Shown: positions 1-7,685 of the stretch, in pieces
How the letters are laid out: each line of letters begins with the position of its first letter
Position numbering within the stretch: position 1 is the stretch's first letter
NCBI RefSeq assembly: GCF_001613245.1
Contig: NZ_BDBZ01000007.1
Location: 471,308 to 535,307 of the forward strand
Length of the DNA stretch: 64,000 bases
Origin: Nocardia speluncae NBRC 108251
GTDB lineage: Bacteria; Actinomycetota; Actinomycetes; Mycobacteriales; Mycobacteriaceae
Direction of reading: 5' to 3'
Position numbers and translations under genes: made by a program
The notes under the pieces: model-generated
The model's database searches: none
What the model was told of the DNA's origin: nothing
The model's input: the letters and a program-made list of their open reading frames with translations, nothing else

Positions 1-2333
1 CCGAACGCCCGGTGCTCTTGCTGATCGACGACGCTCACTGGTGGGATCAGCCCTCGATCCACGCATTGGCCTTCGCTACCCGGCGGCTGATCGCGCACCG
101 GGTGGCTGTACTCGTGACATCCCGTGCCCGAGGCAACACCCACGGACTTCCCGAGAAGGAGCTGATGCCACTGAGCAGAGACGAATCGAAAGCCTTGCTG
201 GTCGAGCGGATGCCCGGGCTACCGGCCGATACACGTGAACGAGTTCTCGACACCGCGGCAGGCAACCCGTCGGCCCTGCTTCAACTGCCCGGCGCGAACA
301 GCGATTTCCCGACGCTGGGACCGCTGGCGCTGAGCGCCCGCCTGCAATGCGAGTACGAACGCGGCCTCGCCGCCCTACCCGAAGACACCCGGCTCGCCCT
401 GCTGGTAGTAGCCGCCGATTGCAGTGGAAGCCTGACCGTCGCTGTGCAGGTACTCGCCGAACTCGGTTCCACCGCCGCAGCGCTGGATGCCGCGGAACGA
501 GTCGGCGTTGTCAATATTTCGGGACTTTCGATCACTTTCCGGCATCCGCTCGAACGAGCGGCGGCCTATCGGATGGCTCCGTACAGCATGCGGCTGTTCA
601 TCCACGCCACCATTGCGGCGAGTATCGACGACCCGGAGTTGCGGGCTTGGCACCTGGCCGCCGCCGCGACAGCGCCCGACGAAACCGCGGCGGCTGCTCT
701 GGACGCGGTCGCCGACAGCGCGCGGCGCAACACCGACTATCGGCGCGCGGCACTCGCCTCCGAACACGCGGGCCGCCTCTCACCCGCCCAGAACGATCGT
801 CACACCCGGCTTCTGACGGCCTTGGAGGCCAATATCGAAGCCGGGCAGACGGCCCGAGCCCTCGGCTTGGCAGCTGAAATTGCGTCACGCGAGGTCGATT
901 TCGCGGTCGGTGCGCGCCTGTCCGCGGCGCGTGGCCGTATTCTCTCCGCTCAGGGTGACCCGCGCGGCGCGTACGACGCATTCACCCACGCCGCACACCT
1001 GTACTCCGCGGATCCGGATGCTGCGGCACGAATGCACATCTACGCGGCGGGAGCTGTGTGGCCGGACCCGGACCCGTCCAGGATGCTCAGCACTCGGGCC
1101 GCACTGCACACCCTTGCCCTCGGTACCGAACGCGACGGATACCTGGCTGTGCTGGACGGCCAGATCGCTCTGCACGGTGGTGATGGGGACCGAGCGCAGG
1201 CGGTTCGAACCGTCCGCAGCGGCGTCCGGTTCGGCCGGGCTCGGTTTGCCGAGGACCATTCGATCCGGTTCGTTCTCGCCGTGCAGGCGATGAGCGCGGG
1301 CGAGGTCGATGATGCGCGCACCTATTTGGTCGAACTGAACACGAAGTGCCGCGAACACGGAATGGCGGGGCGTCTTCCCCTCGTCGGTATCGCACTCGGC
1401 ACCGCCGAAACACTGCTCGGCCACTTCCAGAAGGCCGAAGCGGCCTTTTCCGAGAGTCTGCGGACGGCACAGGAAATCGGCCAGCCCGACCGCGCCGGTC
1501 GCGCCGGTGCCGGCCTGGCTGTCCTCGCCGCCGTGCGCGGGGAGCGCGACCGCTGCCGAAAACTGGCCGAGGAGAGCCTTCCCGGGGCAGCTTCTCGCTT
1601 CGACACGACCAGTTCGGTGAACGCTCGGTGGGCGCTGGGCCTTCTCGACTTGGGTTACGGACGTCACGAGGCGGCGATGGCCCACTTCGAAGCAGCGGCC
1701 GACCATCGAGACCGGGCTATCGGCTGCTGGATTCCCCTGATCAGCGATCATATCGAGGCGGCAGCTCGTTGCGACCCGGCGCAGGCTGCCGAACCGATGT
1801 CACTTCTAGAAGGCTGGTTCGCCGCCAACTCCGCCCCCTGGATCGAAGCCCAGCTCCTGCGTTGCCGCGGACTGCTCGAGCAGGACGGCGCCGCATTCGC
1901 CCAGGCACTGCCCCTGCACGCCGAGGCGCACCGCTGGTTCGACCATGCCCGCACCGGTCTCCTTTACGGCGAATGGCTGCGACGTGAGCGCTGCACGTTG
2001 AAGGCGCGCACAGTACTGCATGCGGCAATGCGCACTTTCCAACGTCTCGGTGCCGTATCCTGGGCCGATAGAGCGCGAACGGAACTGCGTGCCGCGGGCG
2101 AGGGGACAGGAAGTCACGCGGGCGCCACGTCCGCACAGTTGACTCCGCAAGAACTACAGGTCGTGCGCCTCGCTGCCGGCGGGGCAACCAACCGGCAGAT
2201 CGCCGCCCGGTTGCAGATCAGCCCCAAGACTGTCTCTCATCACCTCTACCGAGCCTTTCCCAAACTCGGTGTCAGCAATCGACGAGCATTGGCCCGGCTT
2301 CCTCTCGGCCTCGACGATCCGTCGAATGTCTGA
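1..2333 (+). CDS. LuxR-family ATPase regulator, 5' end outside the window
   Basis: The reading frame is open to the left edge, so the N-terminus, including the Walker A loop, lies outside. The first visible residues form a Walker B strand (VLLLIDDAHWWD). A long alpha-helical, TPR-like middle follows. A LuxR/GerE helix-turn-helix closes the protein at about bases 2140-2310, with the typical run TNRQIAARLQISPKTVSHHL. This is the LAL/AAA-LuxR (MalT-like) architecture, large ATP-dependent transcription activators often tied to secondary metabolism. It ends 250 bp before a RiPP precursor gene on the same strand, so it may control that locus; this is inference from position only. The GTG at base 12 is an internal codon, not the start. 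Confidence 0.88.
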   Translation, partial: ERPVLLLIDDAHWWDQPSIHALAFATRRLIAHRVAVLVTSRARGNTHGLPEKELMPLSRDESKALLVERMPGLPADTRERVLDTAAGNPSALLQLPGANSDFPTLGPLALSARLQCEYERGLAALPEDTRLALLVVAADCSGSLTVAVQVLAELGSTAAALDAAERVGVVNISGLSITFRHPLERAAAYRMAPYSMRLFIHATIAASIDDPELRAWHLAAAATAPDETAAAALDAVADSARRNTDYRRAALASEHAGRLSPAQNDRHTRLLTALEANIEAGQTARALGLAAEIASREVDFAVGARLSAARGRILSAQGDPRGAYDAFTHAAHLYSADPDAAARMHIYAAGAVWPDPDPSRMLSTRAALHTLALGTERDGYLAVLDGQIALHGGDGDRAQAVRTVRSGVRFGRARFAEDHSIRFVLAVQAMSAGEVDDARTYLVELNTKCREHGMAGRLPLVGIALGTAETLLGHFQKAEAAFSESLRTAQEIGQPDRAGRAGAGLAVLAAVRGERDRCRKLAEESLPGAASRFDTTSSVNARWALGLLDLGYGRHEAAMAHFEAAADHRDRAIGCWIPLISDHIEAAARCDPAQAAEPMSLLEGWFAANSAPWIEAQLLRCRGLLEQDGAAFAQALPLHAEAHRWFDHARTGLLYGEWLRRERCTLKARTVLHAAMRTFQRLGAVSWADRARTELRAAGEGTGSHAGATSAQLTPQELQVVRLAAGGATNRQIAARLQISPKTVSHHLYRAFPKLGVSNRRALARLPLGLDDPSNV

Positions 2334-2585
2334 GGCGGAGCCGGTCAACAGTCCGATACAACCGCTCCGGCGACCGGGTGTATGACCGATACCGCCGCCA
2401 GGGGTATCGCCGTAGCGTTATCGGCGGGCGCTACATCGCAGACTCTCGGACACCACAAGGATTCCCGGCCGCGGATGGGCCCCAACCGATTCGGGCAGCC
2501 TCACCCATTTCCACGCCGCTCAGTAACAACTGTGCGTTTATGGACCGGCGCGGGCCGTCCAGCAGTTCCCACAGAAAGGCATATT

Positions 2586-2786
2586 ATGCCCCTCCTCACC
2601 CTCCCCGTCGGCGCCCCCGTCGGTGCCGGCCTCGCCGAGCTCGGCGGCCAGTGGACCGGATCGACCTCCGTGCCGGATGTCCTACGGGCGCACCTGGCCT
2701 CCTCGGATGCACGGAAACGTGGAAACTTCAGCTCCTTCATCGAGAACAAGGGCAACTTCAGCTCGTTCATCGAACCGGGCGCCTGA
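2586..2786 (+). CDS. RiPP precursor peptide with two GNFSSFIE repeats
   Basis: A 66-aa peptide starting at the ATG at 2586, behind AAAGG. The leader (about residues 1-45) is rich in Leu, Pro and Gly and includes VPDVLRAHL. The C-terminus carries the octapeptide GNFSSFIE twice, ten residues apart, followed by PGA and the stop. Phe-x-Ser near the C-terminus is the hallmark of FxsA-type precursors, whose partner radical SAM enzyme joins the Phe ring to the Ser beta-carbon to make three-residue cyclophanes. Precursors with several such motifs also exist in actinomycetes, and this could belong to such a class. The maturase gene begins 71 bp downstream. That FSS is the modified triplet in each repeat is inferred. 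Confidence 0.82.
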   Translation: MPLLTLPVGAPVGAGLAELGGQWTGSTSVPDVLRAHLASSDARKRGNFSSFIENKGNFSSFIEPGA

Positions 2787-2857
2787 ACCCTGTCCAGCTT
2801 GCCCCGGCGCTCGCCCGCGCCGGGGCTCCGGACGCCGGAAACGGCGAGGAAGTCGGT

Positions 2858-4093
2858 ATGAACTCGAGCGTGGAATTCACCCAGGGCCCAGCGGCAGACG
2901 AGTGGCCGGCCGGCGAGCGGCATGCGCGAGCGATCCGCGAGGCCCGTCGGCAGAGTCTGCCGTTCACTCAGTTCGTCATGAAGATCCACAGCCGTTGCAA
3001 TCTCGCCTGTGACTACTGCTACGTCTACGAGATGTCCGATCAGAGCTGGAAAGACCAGCCCAAAACCATGTCGGATCAGATCTTCGACTACGCCTGCCTC
3101 ATGATCCGCGACCACGCCGCACAATTCGAGGTACCCGAGGTCAGCCTGGTCCTCCACGGCGGCGAACCGCTGCTCGTCGGGCATGCGTCGCTGGAGCATT
3201 TCGCGCGACGCGCCCGTGAGATAGTCGAACCGGCCACGCGAATCCGGCTGGGAATGCAGACCAACGGCGTCCTGCTCGACACCGAATTCCTCGATACCTG
3301 TTCTCGGCACAACGTGCAGATCGGCGTAAGCCTCGACGGTGACGAGCGCGGCCACGACCGGCACCGGAAGTACCGGCGGGGCGCCGGCAGCTACGCCGAT
3401 GTCACTGCCGGACTGCAACTCCTGAACCAGCCGGCGTATCGGCACCTGTACTCGGGCCTGCTCTGCACGATCGATATCGCCAATGATCCACTCGACACCT
3501 ACGCGGCCCTTGTCGACTTCGCACCGCCCGCCCTCGATCTGCTGCTACCGCACGGCAACTGGACCACCCCGCCCCCGGGACGGACTACGGATCAGTCCCG
3601 GACACCGTACGCGGATTGGCTCATCGCGATCTTCGATCGATGGTACGGCGCCCCGGTCGCCGAAACCCGCATCAGGCTTTTCGACGAGGTGATCGAGTTG
3701 CTGTTCGGCGGCACCGGCGCCTCGGAATCGGTGGGACTCGCGCCGGTCCAGCTTGCGGTGATCGAGACCGATGGCAGCCTGGAACAGGTCGACGCCTTGA
3801 AGTCCGCCTTCGCAGGCGCCGCCCGGATCGAGGGCGGAACCCGCGGGAACGCACTGGACCGGGCGGTTCACGAACCCGCGGTGATCGCCCGGCAGATCGG
3901 TATCGAGGCACTGGGTGAGGGCTGCCGAGCCTGTCCGATCCACCGCGTCTGCGGCGCCGGACATTACGCACATCGCTACCGTGCCGGAAGCGGGTTCCGG
4001 AACCCCTCGGTGTACTGCGCCGACCTCGAAAAGCTGATCAGGCATATCGAATCCCGGATACGGGCCGACCTACAGACCGCGACGGGCCGGTGA
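2858..4093 (+). CDS. Radical SAM/SPASM peptide maturase, FxsB-like
   Basis: A 411-aa protein from the ATG at 2858, which has AGGA seven bases upstream; the open frame extends further left but without a comparable ribosome site. It carries the radical SAM cluster motif CNLACDYCYVYE (Cys47, 51, 54), then LVLHGGEPLL and GVSLDGDERGHDRHR, both usual in this family. A C-terminal SPASM-type Cys region follows (GCRACPIHRVCGAGHY ... YCADL) for auxiliary iron-sulfur clusters. The segment around CYVYEMSDQSW is typical of FxsB-type cyclophane-forming maturases. It lacks the long C-terminal extension found in some FxsB proteins. It is expected to crosslink the Phe and Ser of the upstream precursor. Its stop overlaps the start of the MFS gene by four bases. 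Confidence 0.88.
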   Translation: MNSSVEFTQGPAADEWPAGERHARAIREARRQSLPFTQFVMKIHSRCNLACDYCYVYEMSDQSWKDQPKTMSDQIFDYACLMIRDHAAQFEVPEVSLVLHGGEPLLVGHASLEHFARRAREIVEPATRIRLGMQTNGVLLDTEFLDTCSRHNVQIGVSLDGDERGHDRHRKYRRGAGSYADVTAGLQLLNQPAYRHLYSGLLCTIDIANDPLDTYAALVDFAPPALDLLLPHGNWTTPPPGRTTDQSRTPYADWLIAIFDRWYGAPVAETRIRLFDEVIELLFGGTGASESVGLAPVQLAVIETDGSLEQVDALKSAFAGAARIEGGTRGNALDRAVHEPAVIARQIGIEALGEGCRACPIHRVCGAGHYAHRYRAGSGFRNPSVYCADLEKLIRHIESRIRADLQTATGR

Positions 4094-5313
4094 CCGGTTC
4101 CGGTATCTTCGGAAACCGGAATTTCGTACTGCTGTGGTCCGGTAATGCGATATCGCTCATCGGCTTCCACGGGGTCCGCATCGCCTACCCACTACTGGCA
4201 CTTGCGATAACCGGGTCGGCGGCTCTCGCCGGTTGGGTCGGATTCGCGATCTCACTCCCCGCCCTGATATTCCAGATCCCGGCCGGAATCGCGGCCGACC
4301 GGTGGGATCGCCGGACCATCATGATCGCCTGTCAGACAGCTGGACTCGCCGCGGCCTGCTCGGCGTGGCTGGTCATCGTGCTCGATCTGCCCGAGCCGGG
4401 CTTGCTACTGATAGCCGCTGCGTTCGTGGAGGGCACCGCCTTCGTCTTCTTCGGAATGAGCGAACTGGCCATGATCCGCGATATCGTCGATATCTCTCAA
4501 CGGCCGACGGCCTTCTCGCTTTTCGAGGCCGAACAACCGATCGCCCTGGTCATCGGCCGGGCCGTCGGCGCCGCGGCTTACGGTCTCGCCCGATGGGTGC
4601 CGTTCGTTGCCGACGCCGTCACCTATCTGGTCTGCCTGTGCACCTTGGCCTCGATCAAGGTTGCCCCGGCGCGGCCGCGCCGCGATCGCGGGTCACCGGA
4701 ATCCACCCCGGCGACGCTGCGGACCGGGGCTCATCTGGTTTTCAGCGAGCCCTTTCTCCGCAGTTCCACGGTGATCAGCGGATTGTCGAATATCGTCATT
4801 CAAGTCGTCATCCTTCTGACCATCGTCGATATCGAACGATCAGAGCAGCCGGTCTGGGTGGCCGGCGTCGTGCTGGGGGCCGCCGGAGTGGGTGGCATCA
4901 TCGGATCCGCTGTTGCGGCCGGGCTGGCGAGGCGATTCGGCGCGCAGCAGCTGTACCGGTGGTCGCTGTGGTGCTGGTCAGTATTGCTGATCCCCGTCGC
5001 GCTGAGCCCACATCCGCTGGTGGTCGGTGCGGCGTGGTTCGGAATCGGCGCGGTCGGTGTCGTGGTGAATATCGCACTGACTTTGTTTCGGGTGGAACGG
5101 ATTCCCGAAGAAGTATTGGGTCGGGCGGTCGGGATGGTGTCGATGCTGACCGACGGTGCGGTCGCCTTCGGTGCGATGATCGCGGGTTACCTGCTCAGCG
5201 TCTTCGACACGTCGGCCACCGGATGGATGATGGTCACAGTTATGTGCGCGCTCGCAGTTGCCGGCAGTACAACAGGAACAGCGCCCGACCGGACGACTGT
5301 GAAGTCGCCGTGA
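4090..5313 (+). CDS. MFS exporter of the RiPP locus
   Basis: A 407-aa major facilitator protein with about 10-12 hydrophobic segments. A GTG start overlaps the radical SAM stop (GTGA), so the two are translationally coupled. The loop after the second helix has the MFS signature GIAADRWDRRTI. The overall layout resembles EntS-type drug/siderophore exporters. Coupling to the maturase suggests that it exports the mature peptide, or protects the host from it. No peptidase or ABC exporter is present, so leader removal must be done by an enzyme encoded elsewhere. Confidence 0.85.
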   Translation: MTGSGIFGNRNFVLLWSGNAISLIGFHGVRIAYPLLALAITGSAALAGWVGFAISLPALIFQIPAGIAADRWDRRTIMIACQTAGLAAACSAWLVIVLDLPEPGLLLIAAAFVEGTAFVFFGMSELAMIRDIVDISQRPTAFSLFEAEQPIALVIGRAVGAAAYGLARWVPFVADAVTYLVCLCTLASIKVAPARPRRDRGSPESTPATLRTGAHLVFSEPFLRSSTVISGLSNIVIQVVILLTIVDIERSEQPVWVAGVVLGAAGVGGIIGSAVAAGLARRFGAQQLYRWSLWCWSVLLIPVALSPHPLVVGAAWFGIGAVGVVVNIALTLFRVERIPEEVLGRAVGMVSMLTDGAVAFGAMIAGYLLSVFDTSATGWMMVTVMCALAVAGSTTGTAPDRTTVKSP

Positions 5314-5399
5314 CGGCGACGCGTCATGCCGTGGCGAAGAAGCGGGTCTCGTCGCTCACCTCGGAATTCGTCGTTCGTCAGCTCGTGTGGTGGTAGCAC

Positions 5400-6059
5400 T
5401 CACCTGCCCGTGATCGCATGATGAATGATCTGTGCCATGACCTTCTGTGTTTCTGCGGTGGCGATGCCCTCGGTCTGCATCCCCGTTTGATGTGCTGCGA
5501 CGTGTGCGAGCATCGACACCAGAACTGCTCCGACGGCTCGCGGCTCCGCCGAGCCGGCTTCACCGCTGTGCGTGCGGTACCTGCCGGCGGCATGGGTGAT
5601 CTCGTCGGTGACCTCGCTGAGAAACCGGAGTCGCAATTCGTAGAAGCGCCGATCCCCTTCGGCGAGGAAAAGGTCGAGCACGCGCAGTATTGCCATGTGC
5701 TCTGCCCAGAACGAGAGGAATTCGGATGCGAGGGCCTCGGAGCCGGTATACGCCGACGGCCCGCTCCAGTCGGTTTCCCGGACGATCTTGGTCATACGCC
5801 CCCCCTCGTCGATGACGAGCCTGACCAGTTCCAGTGCGGCCGAGGCTATATCGGGGAAGTACTGATAGAACGTCGCGGTACTCGTCTGCGCCTCGCCGGC
5901 GATATCCGCTACCGTGATGTCGTGATATCTGTGCACCTGAAGTAACGCGGATGTCGACTGCAACAGCTTCGTGCGCGTCGCCAGCCCCCGCGCCTGGGGT
6001 ACACGACCATCGCTGGCCTTGACGTGTTGGATATCGAGGCCAGAGGTGTCCGGCGACAT
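5400..6059 (-). CDS. TetR-family regulator of catabolic cluster A
   Basis: A 219-aa protein. A TetR N-terminal helix-turn-helix lies at about residues 25-75, with ITVADIAGEAQTSTATFYQY as the recognition region. The C-terminal ligand domain is not family-specific. It is the last gene of the minus-strand run and sits 28 bp downstream of the DUF35 gene, so it is probably co-transcribed and autoregulated. A likely target is the 19-bp inverted repeat at 15469-15487, upstream of the first gene of the run; this link is inferred. Confidence 0.85.
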   Translation of the reverse strand: MSPDTSGLDIQHVKASDGRVPQARGLATRTKLLQSTSALLQVHRYHDITVADIAGEAQTSTATFYQYFPDIASAALELVRLVIDEGGRMTKIVRETDWSGPSAYTGSEALASEFLSFWAEHMAILRVLDLFLAEGDRRFYELRLRFLSEVTDEITHAAGRYRTHSGEAGSAEPRAVGAVLVSMLAHVAAHQTGMQTEGIATAETQKVMAQIIHHAITGR

Positions 6060-6087
6060 ACTGAAATGCTCCCTTCGATCGGCCGCA

Positions 6088-6522
6088 CTACTCTTGCACG
6101 ACGTAGGCGGGTGGATTCTGACATAGACGGAACCTCGGCAGCGTGGCGCCGTCGTCGGGCTGCTCGTCGAAGAACACCTCTACCCGCATGCCTATTTCTG
6201 CACGGGTGGTGTCCTCGGCGGGCAGATCGCTGACCATACGAACTCCCTCATCGAGTTCGATGGTGGCACAGACATACGGCACCCGATCCGCCCAGGCGGG
6301 ATGGAAGGCCCGGTGCGTGACGGTGAGGGTGAAGATCGTGCCGCGACCGCTGACCGGGGTCCATTGCCACTCGGGACTGTGGCAGTCCGGGCACAGCACC
6401 CGAGGGTAGTGGCGGTACACGCCACAGGCGCTACATTTCTGTACCACCAATTCGTGACGGCCCGCAGCCTCCCAGAAGCCGCGGGTCAGAGCTGTGGGCT
6501 CCGGCGCCGGACGCGGGATCAT
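6088..6522 (-). CDS. DUF35 OB-fold/zinc-ribbon protein, partner of the thiolase-like protein
   Basis: A 144-aa protein. The start at 6522 is chosen because its ATG overlaps the upstream thiolase-like stop (ATGA); a longer frame exists but spoils this coupling. The N-terminal rubredoxin-like zinc ribbon is intact (CSACGVYRHYPRVLCPDC) and is followed by an OB fold (GTIFTLTVTHRAFHP ...). Proteins of this family pair with thiolase-like enzymes; the best-known case is the DUF35 partner of Ltp2, needed for retro-aldol cleavage of a steroid side-chain CoA ester. The adjacent thiolase-like protein lacks the nucleophilic Cys, which fits an aldolase complex. Substrate unknown. Confidence 0.85.
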   Translation of the reverse strand: MIPRPAPEPTALTRGFWEAAGRHELVVQKCSACGVYRHYPRVLCPDCHSPEWQWTPVSGRGTIFTLTVTHRAFHPAWADRVPYVCATIELDEGVRMVSDLPAEDTTRAEIGMRVEVFFDEQPDDGATLPRFRLCQNPPAYVVQE

Positions 6523-7685
6523 GACGCACGCCGCAAGGACAGGACGGCACCGTCGAAGAAGTTGCCCTCGTTCACCACCAGGATGTTCTCGCATCCGGTG
6601 ATCTGCCGGGCCGGCTCCACCTCGTCTCTGAGTTGGCGCACACCCTCGATGATGTGGTTCATACCCGATACGTGTGCTTCCGAGAGGGCACCTCCATGGG
6701 GGTTGACGGGGGTGGCTCCGTCCAGGCGGATGTGGCCTTCCTCTACATAGGGTCCGCCTTCGCCCGTGCCGACCACCCCGAGCGCCTCCAGTGCGGCGAT
6801 TACATACCAGGTGAATCCCTCGTGAATTATCAGACAGTCTGCATCCGTTATGTGAATACCCGCCATCCTCAGTGCGCGGCCCGCAGCCACCCCTATCGCG
6901 GGCACACCGGCGATATGCGGCTTCTGCGTGATCGATGTCGGCGAATCGCTATGGGATACTCCCACTCCCGATATCAGAACAGGCGGCTTTCGAAGATCCC
7001 GGCCGCGCTCGGCGCTGACGATCACGAGCGCTCCCGCCCCGTCGGATTCCAATGAACAGTCGAACAAGCGGAACGGTGAGGTGATCATCCTCGAGTTCTG
7101 GTGATCGGCCAGCGTCATAGGCTTGCCGTACATGACCGCATGTTCGTTCAAATTGGCGTTGGCGCGGCTGTTCACCGCCACGTGGCCGAGCTGTTCACTG
7201 GTTGTGCCGAACTCGTGCATATGACGCTGGGCCGCCTGCGCAAACCATTGTGCAGCGCCGATGTTTCCGAGCGGGAACTCGAACTCGCGGACAGTCGCCA
7301 TCGACGCCGCTGTGACGGCCTTGCCGGTCGACACCCGTTCACCGGAATATCCACGTCGACCTGCCGGAATCAGGACGCACGAGGCCACACCGGTCGAGAT
7401 CGCCATGCAGGCGTTCTGCACCGAGGCGATCAGGCTTGCGCCGCCGAGCTGGATCGAGGTGCTGAACGCCAGGTCCCGCAAGCCGAGGTTGACGATGAAG
7501 TCCTCGACCGTGCCCTCGGCCAGCGAACTGGGAATTACCCCGTCGACGTCGGCTACGGTCAGTCCGGCATCGTCCAGCGCGCGCCGGCACGCCTCCAAGT
7601 GCAGTTCGAGCGTCGACCTGTCTGTTCCTCGGGTGTACACCGTATGCCCGACTCCGGCGATTGCGCACTGAAGGGCCGGATTCAC
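6519..7685 (-). CDS. Thiolase-like (SCP2/Ltp family) protein without nucleophilic Cys
   Basis: A 388-aa member of the SCP-x/lipid-transfer branch of the thiolase superfamily. Where true thiolases carry the nucleophilic Cys, this protein has QLGGASLIASV, so it cannot form the usual acyl-enzyme at that site. The C-terminal catalytic region has IIHEGFTWYV and NPHGGALSEAHVSG. Starts and stops overlap on both sides (ATGA with the synthetase upstream and with DUF35 downstream), showing tight coupling. By analogy with Ltp2 it is more likely a CoA-ester retro-aldolase, acting together with DUF35, than a beta-ketothiolase. This role is inferred. Confidence 0.85.
   Translation of the reverse strand: MNPALQCAIAGVGHTVYTRGTDRSTLELHLEACRRALDDAGLTVADVDGVIPSSLAEGTVEDFIVNLGLRDLAFSTSIQLGGASLIASVQNACMAISTGVASCVLIPAGRRGYSGERVSTGKAVTAASMATVREFEFPLGNIGAAQWFAQAAQRHMHEFGTTSEQLGHVAVNSRANANLNEHAVMYGKPMTLADHQNSRMITSPFRLFDCSLESDGAGALVIVSAERGRDLRKPPVLISGVGVSHSDSPTSITQKPHIAGVPAIGVAAGRALRMAGIHITDADCLIIHEGFTWYVIAALEALGVVGTGEGGPYVEEGHIRLDGATPVNPHGGALSEAHVSGMNHIIEGVRQLRDEVEPARQITGCENILVVNEGNFFDGAVLSLRRAS

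Noticed and set aside
885..1751. A 288-codon minus-strand open frame
   Set aside because: Antisense to the LuxR-family regulator, with no recognisable family or ribosome site.
6519..7685. Annotation as a normal acetyl-CoA acetyltransferase
   Set aside because: The nucleophilic Cys is missing, so ordinary thiolase chemistry is unlikely.
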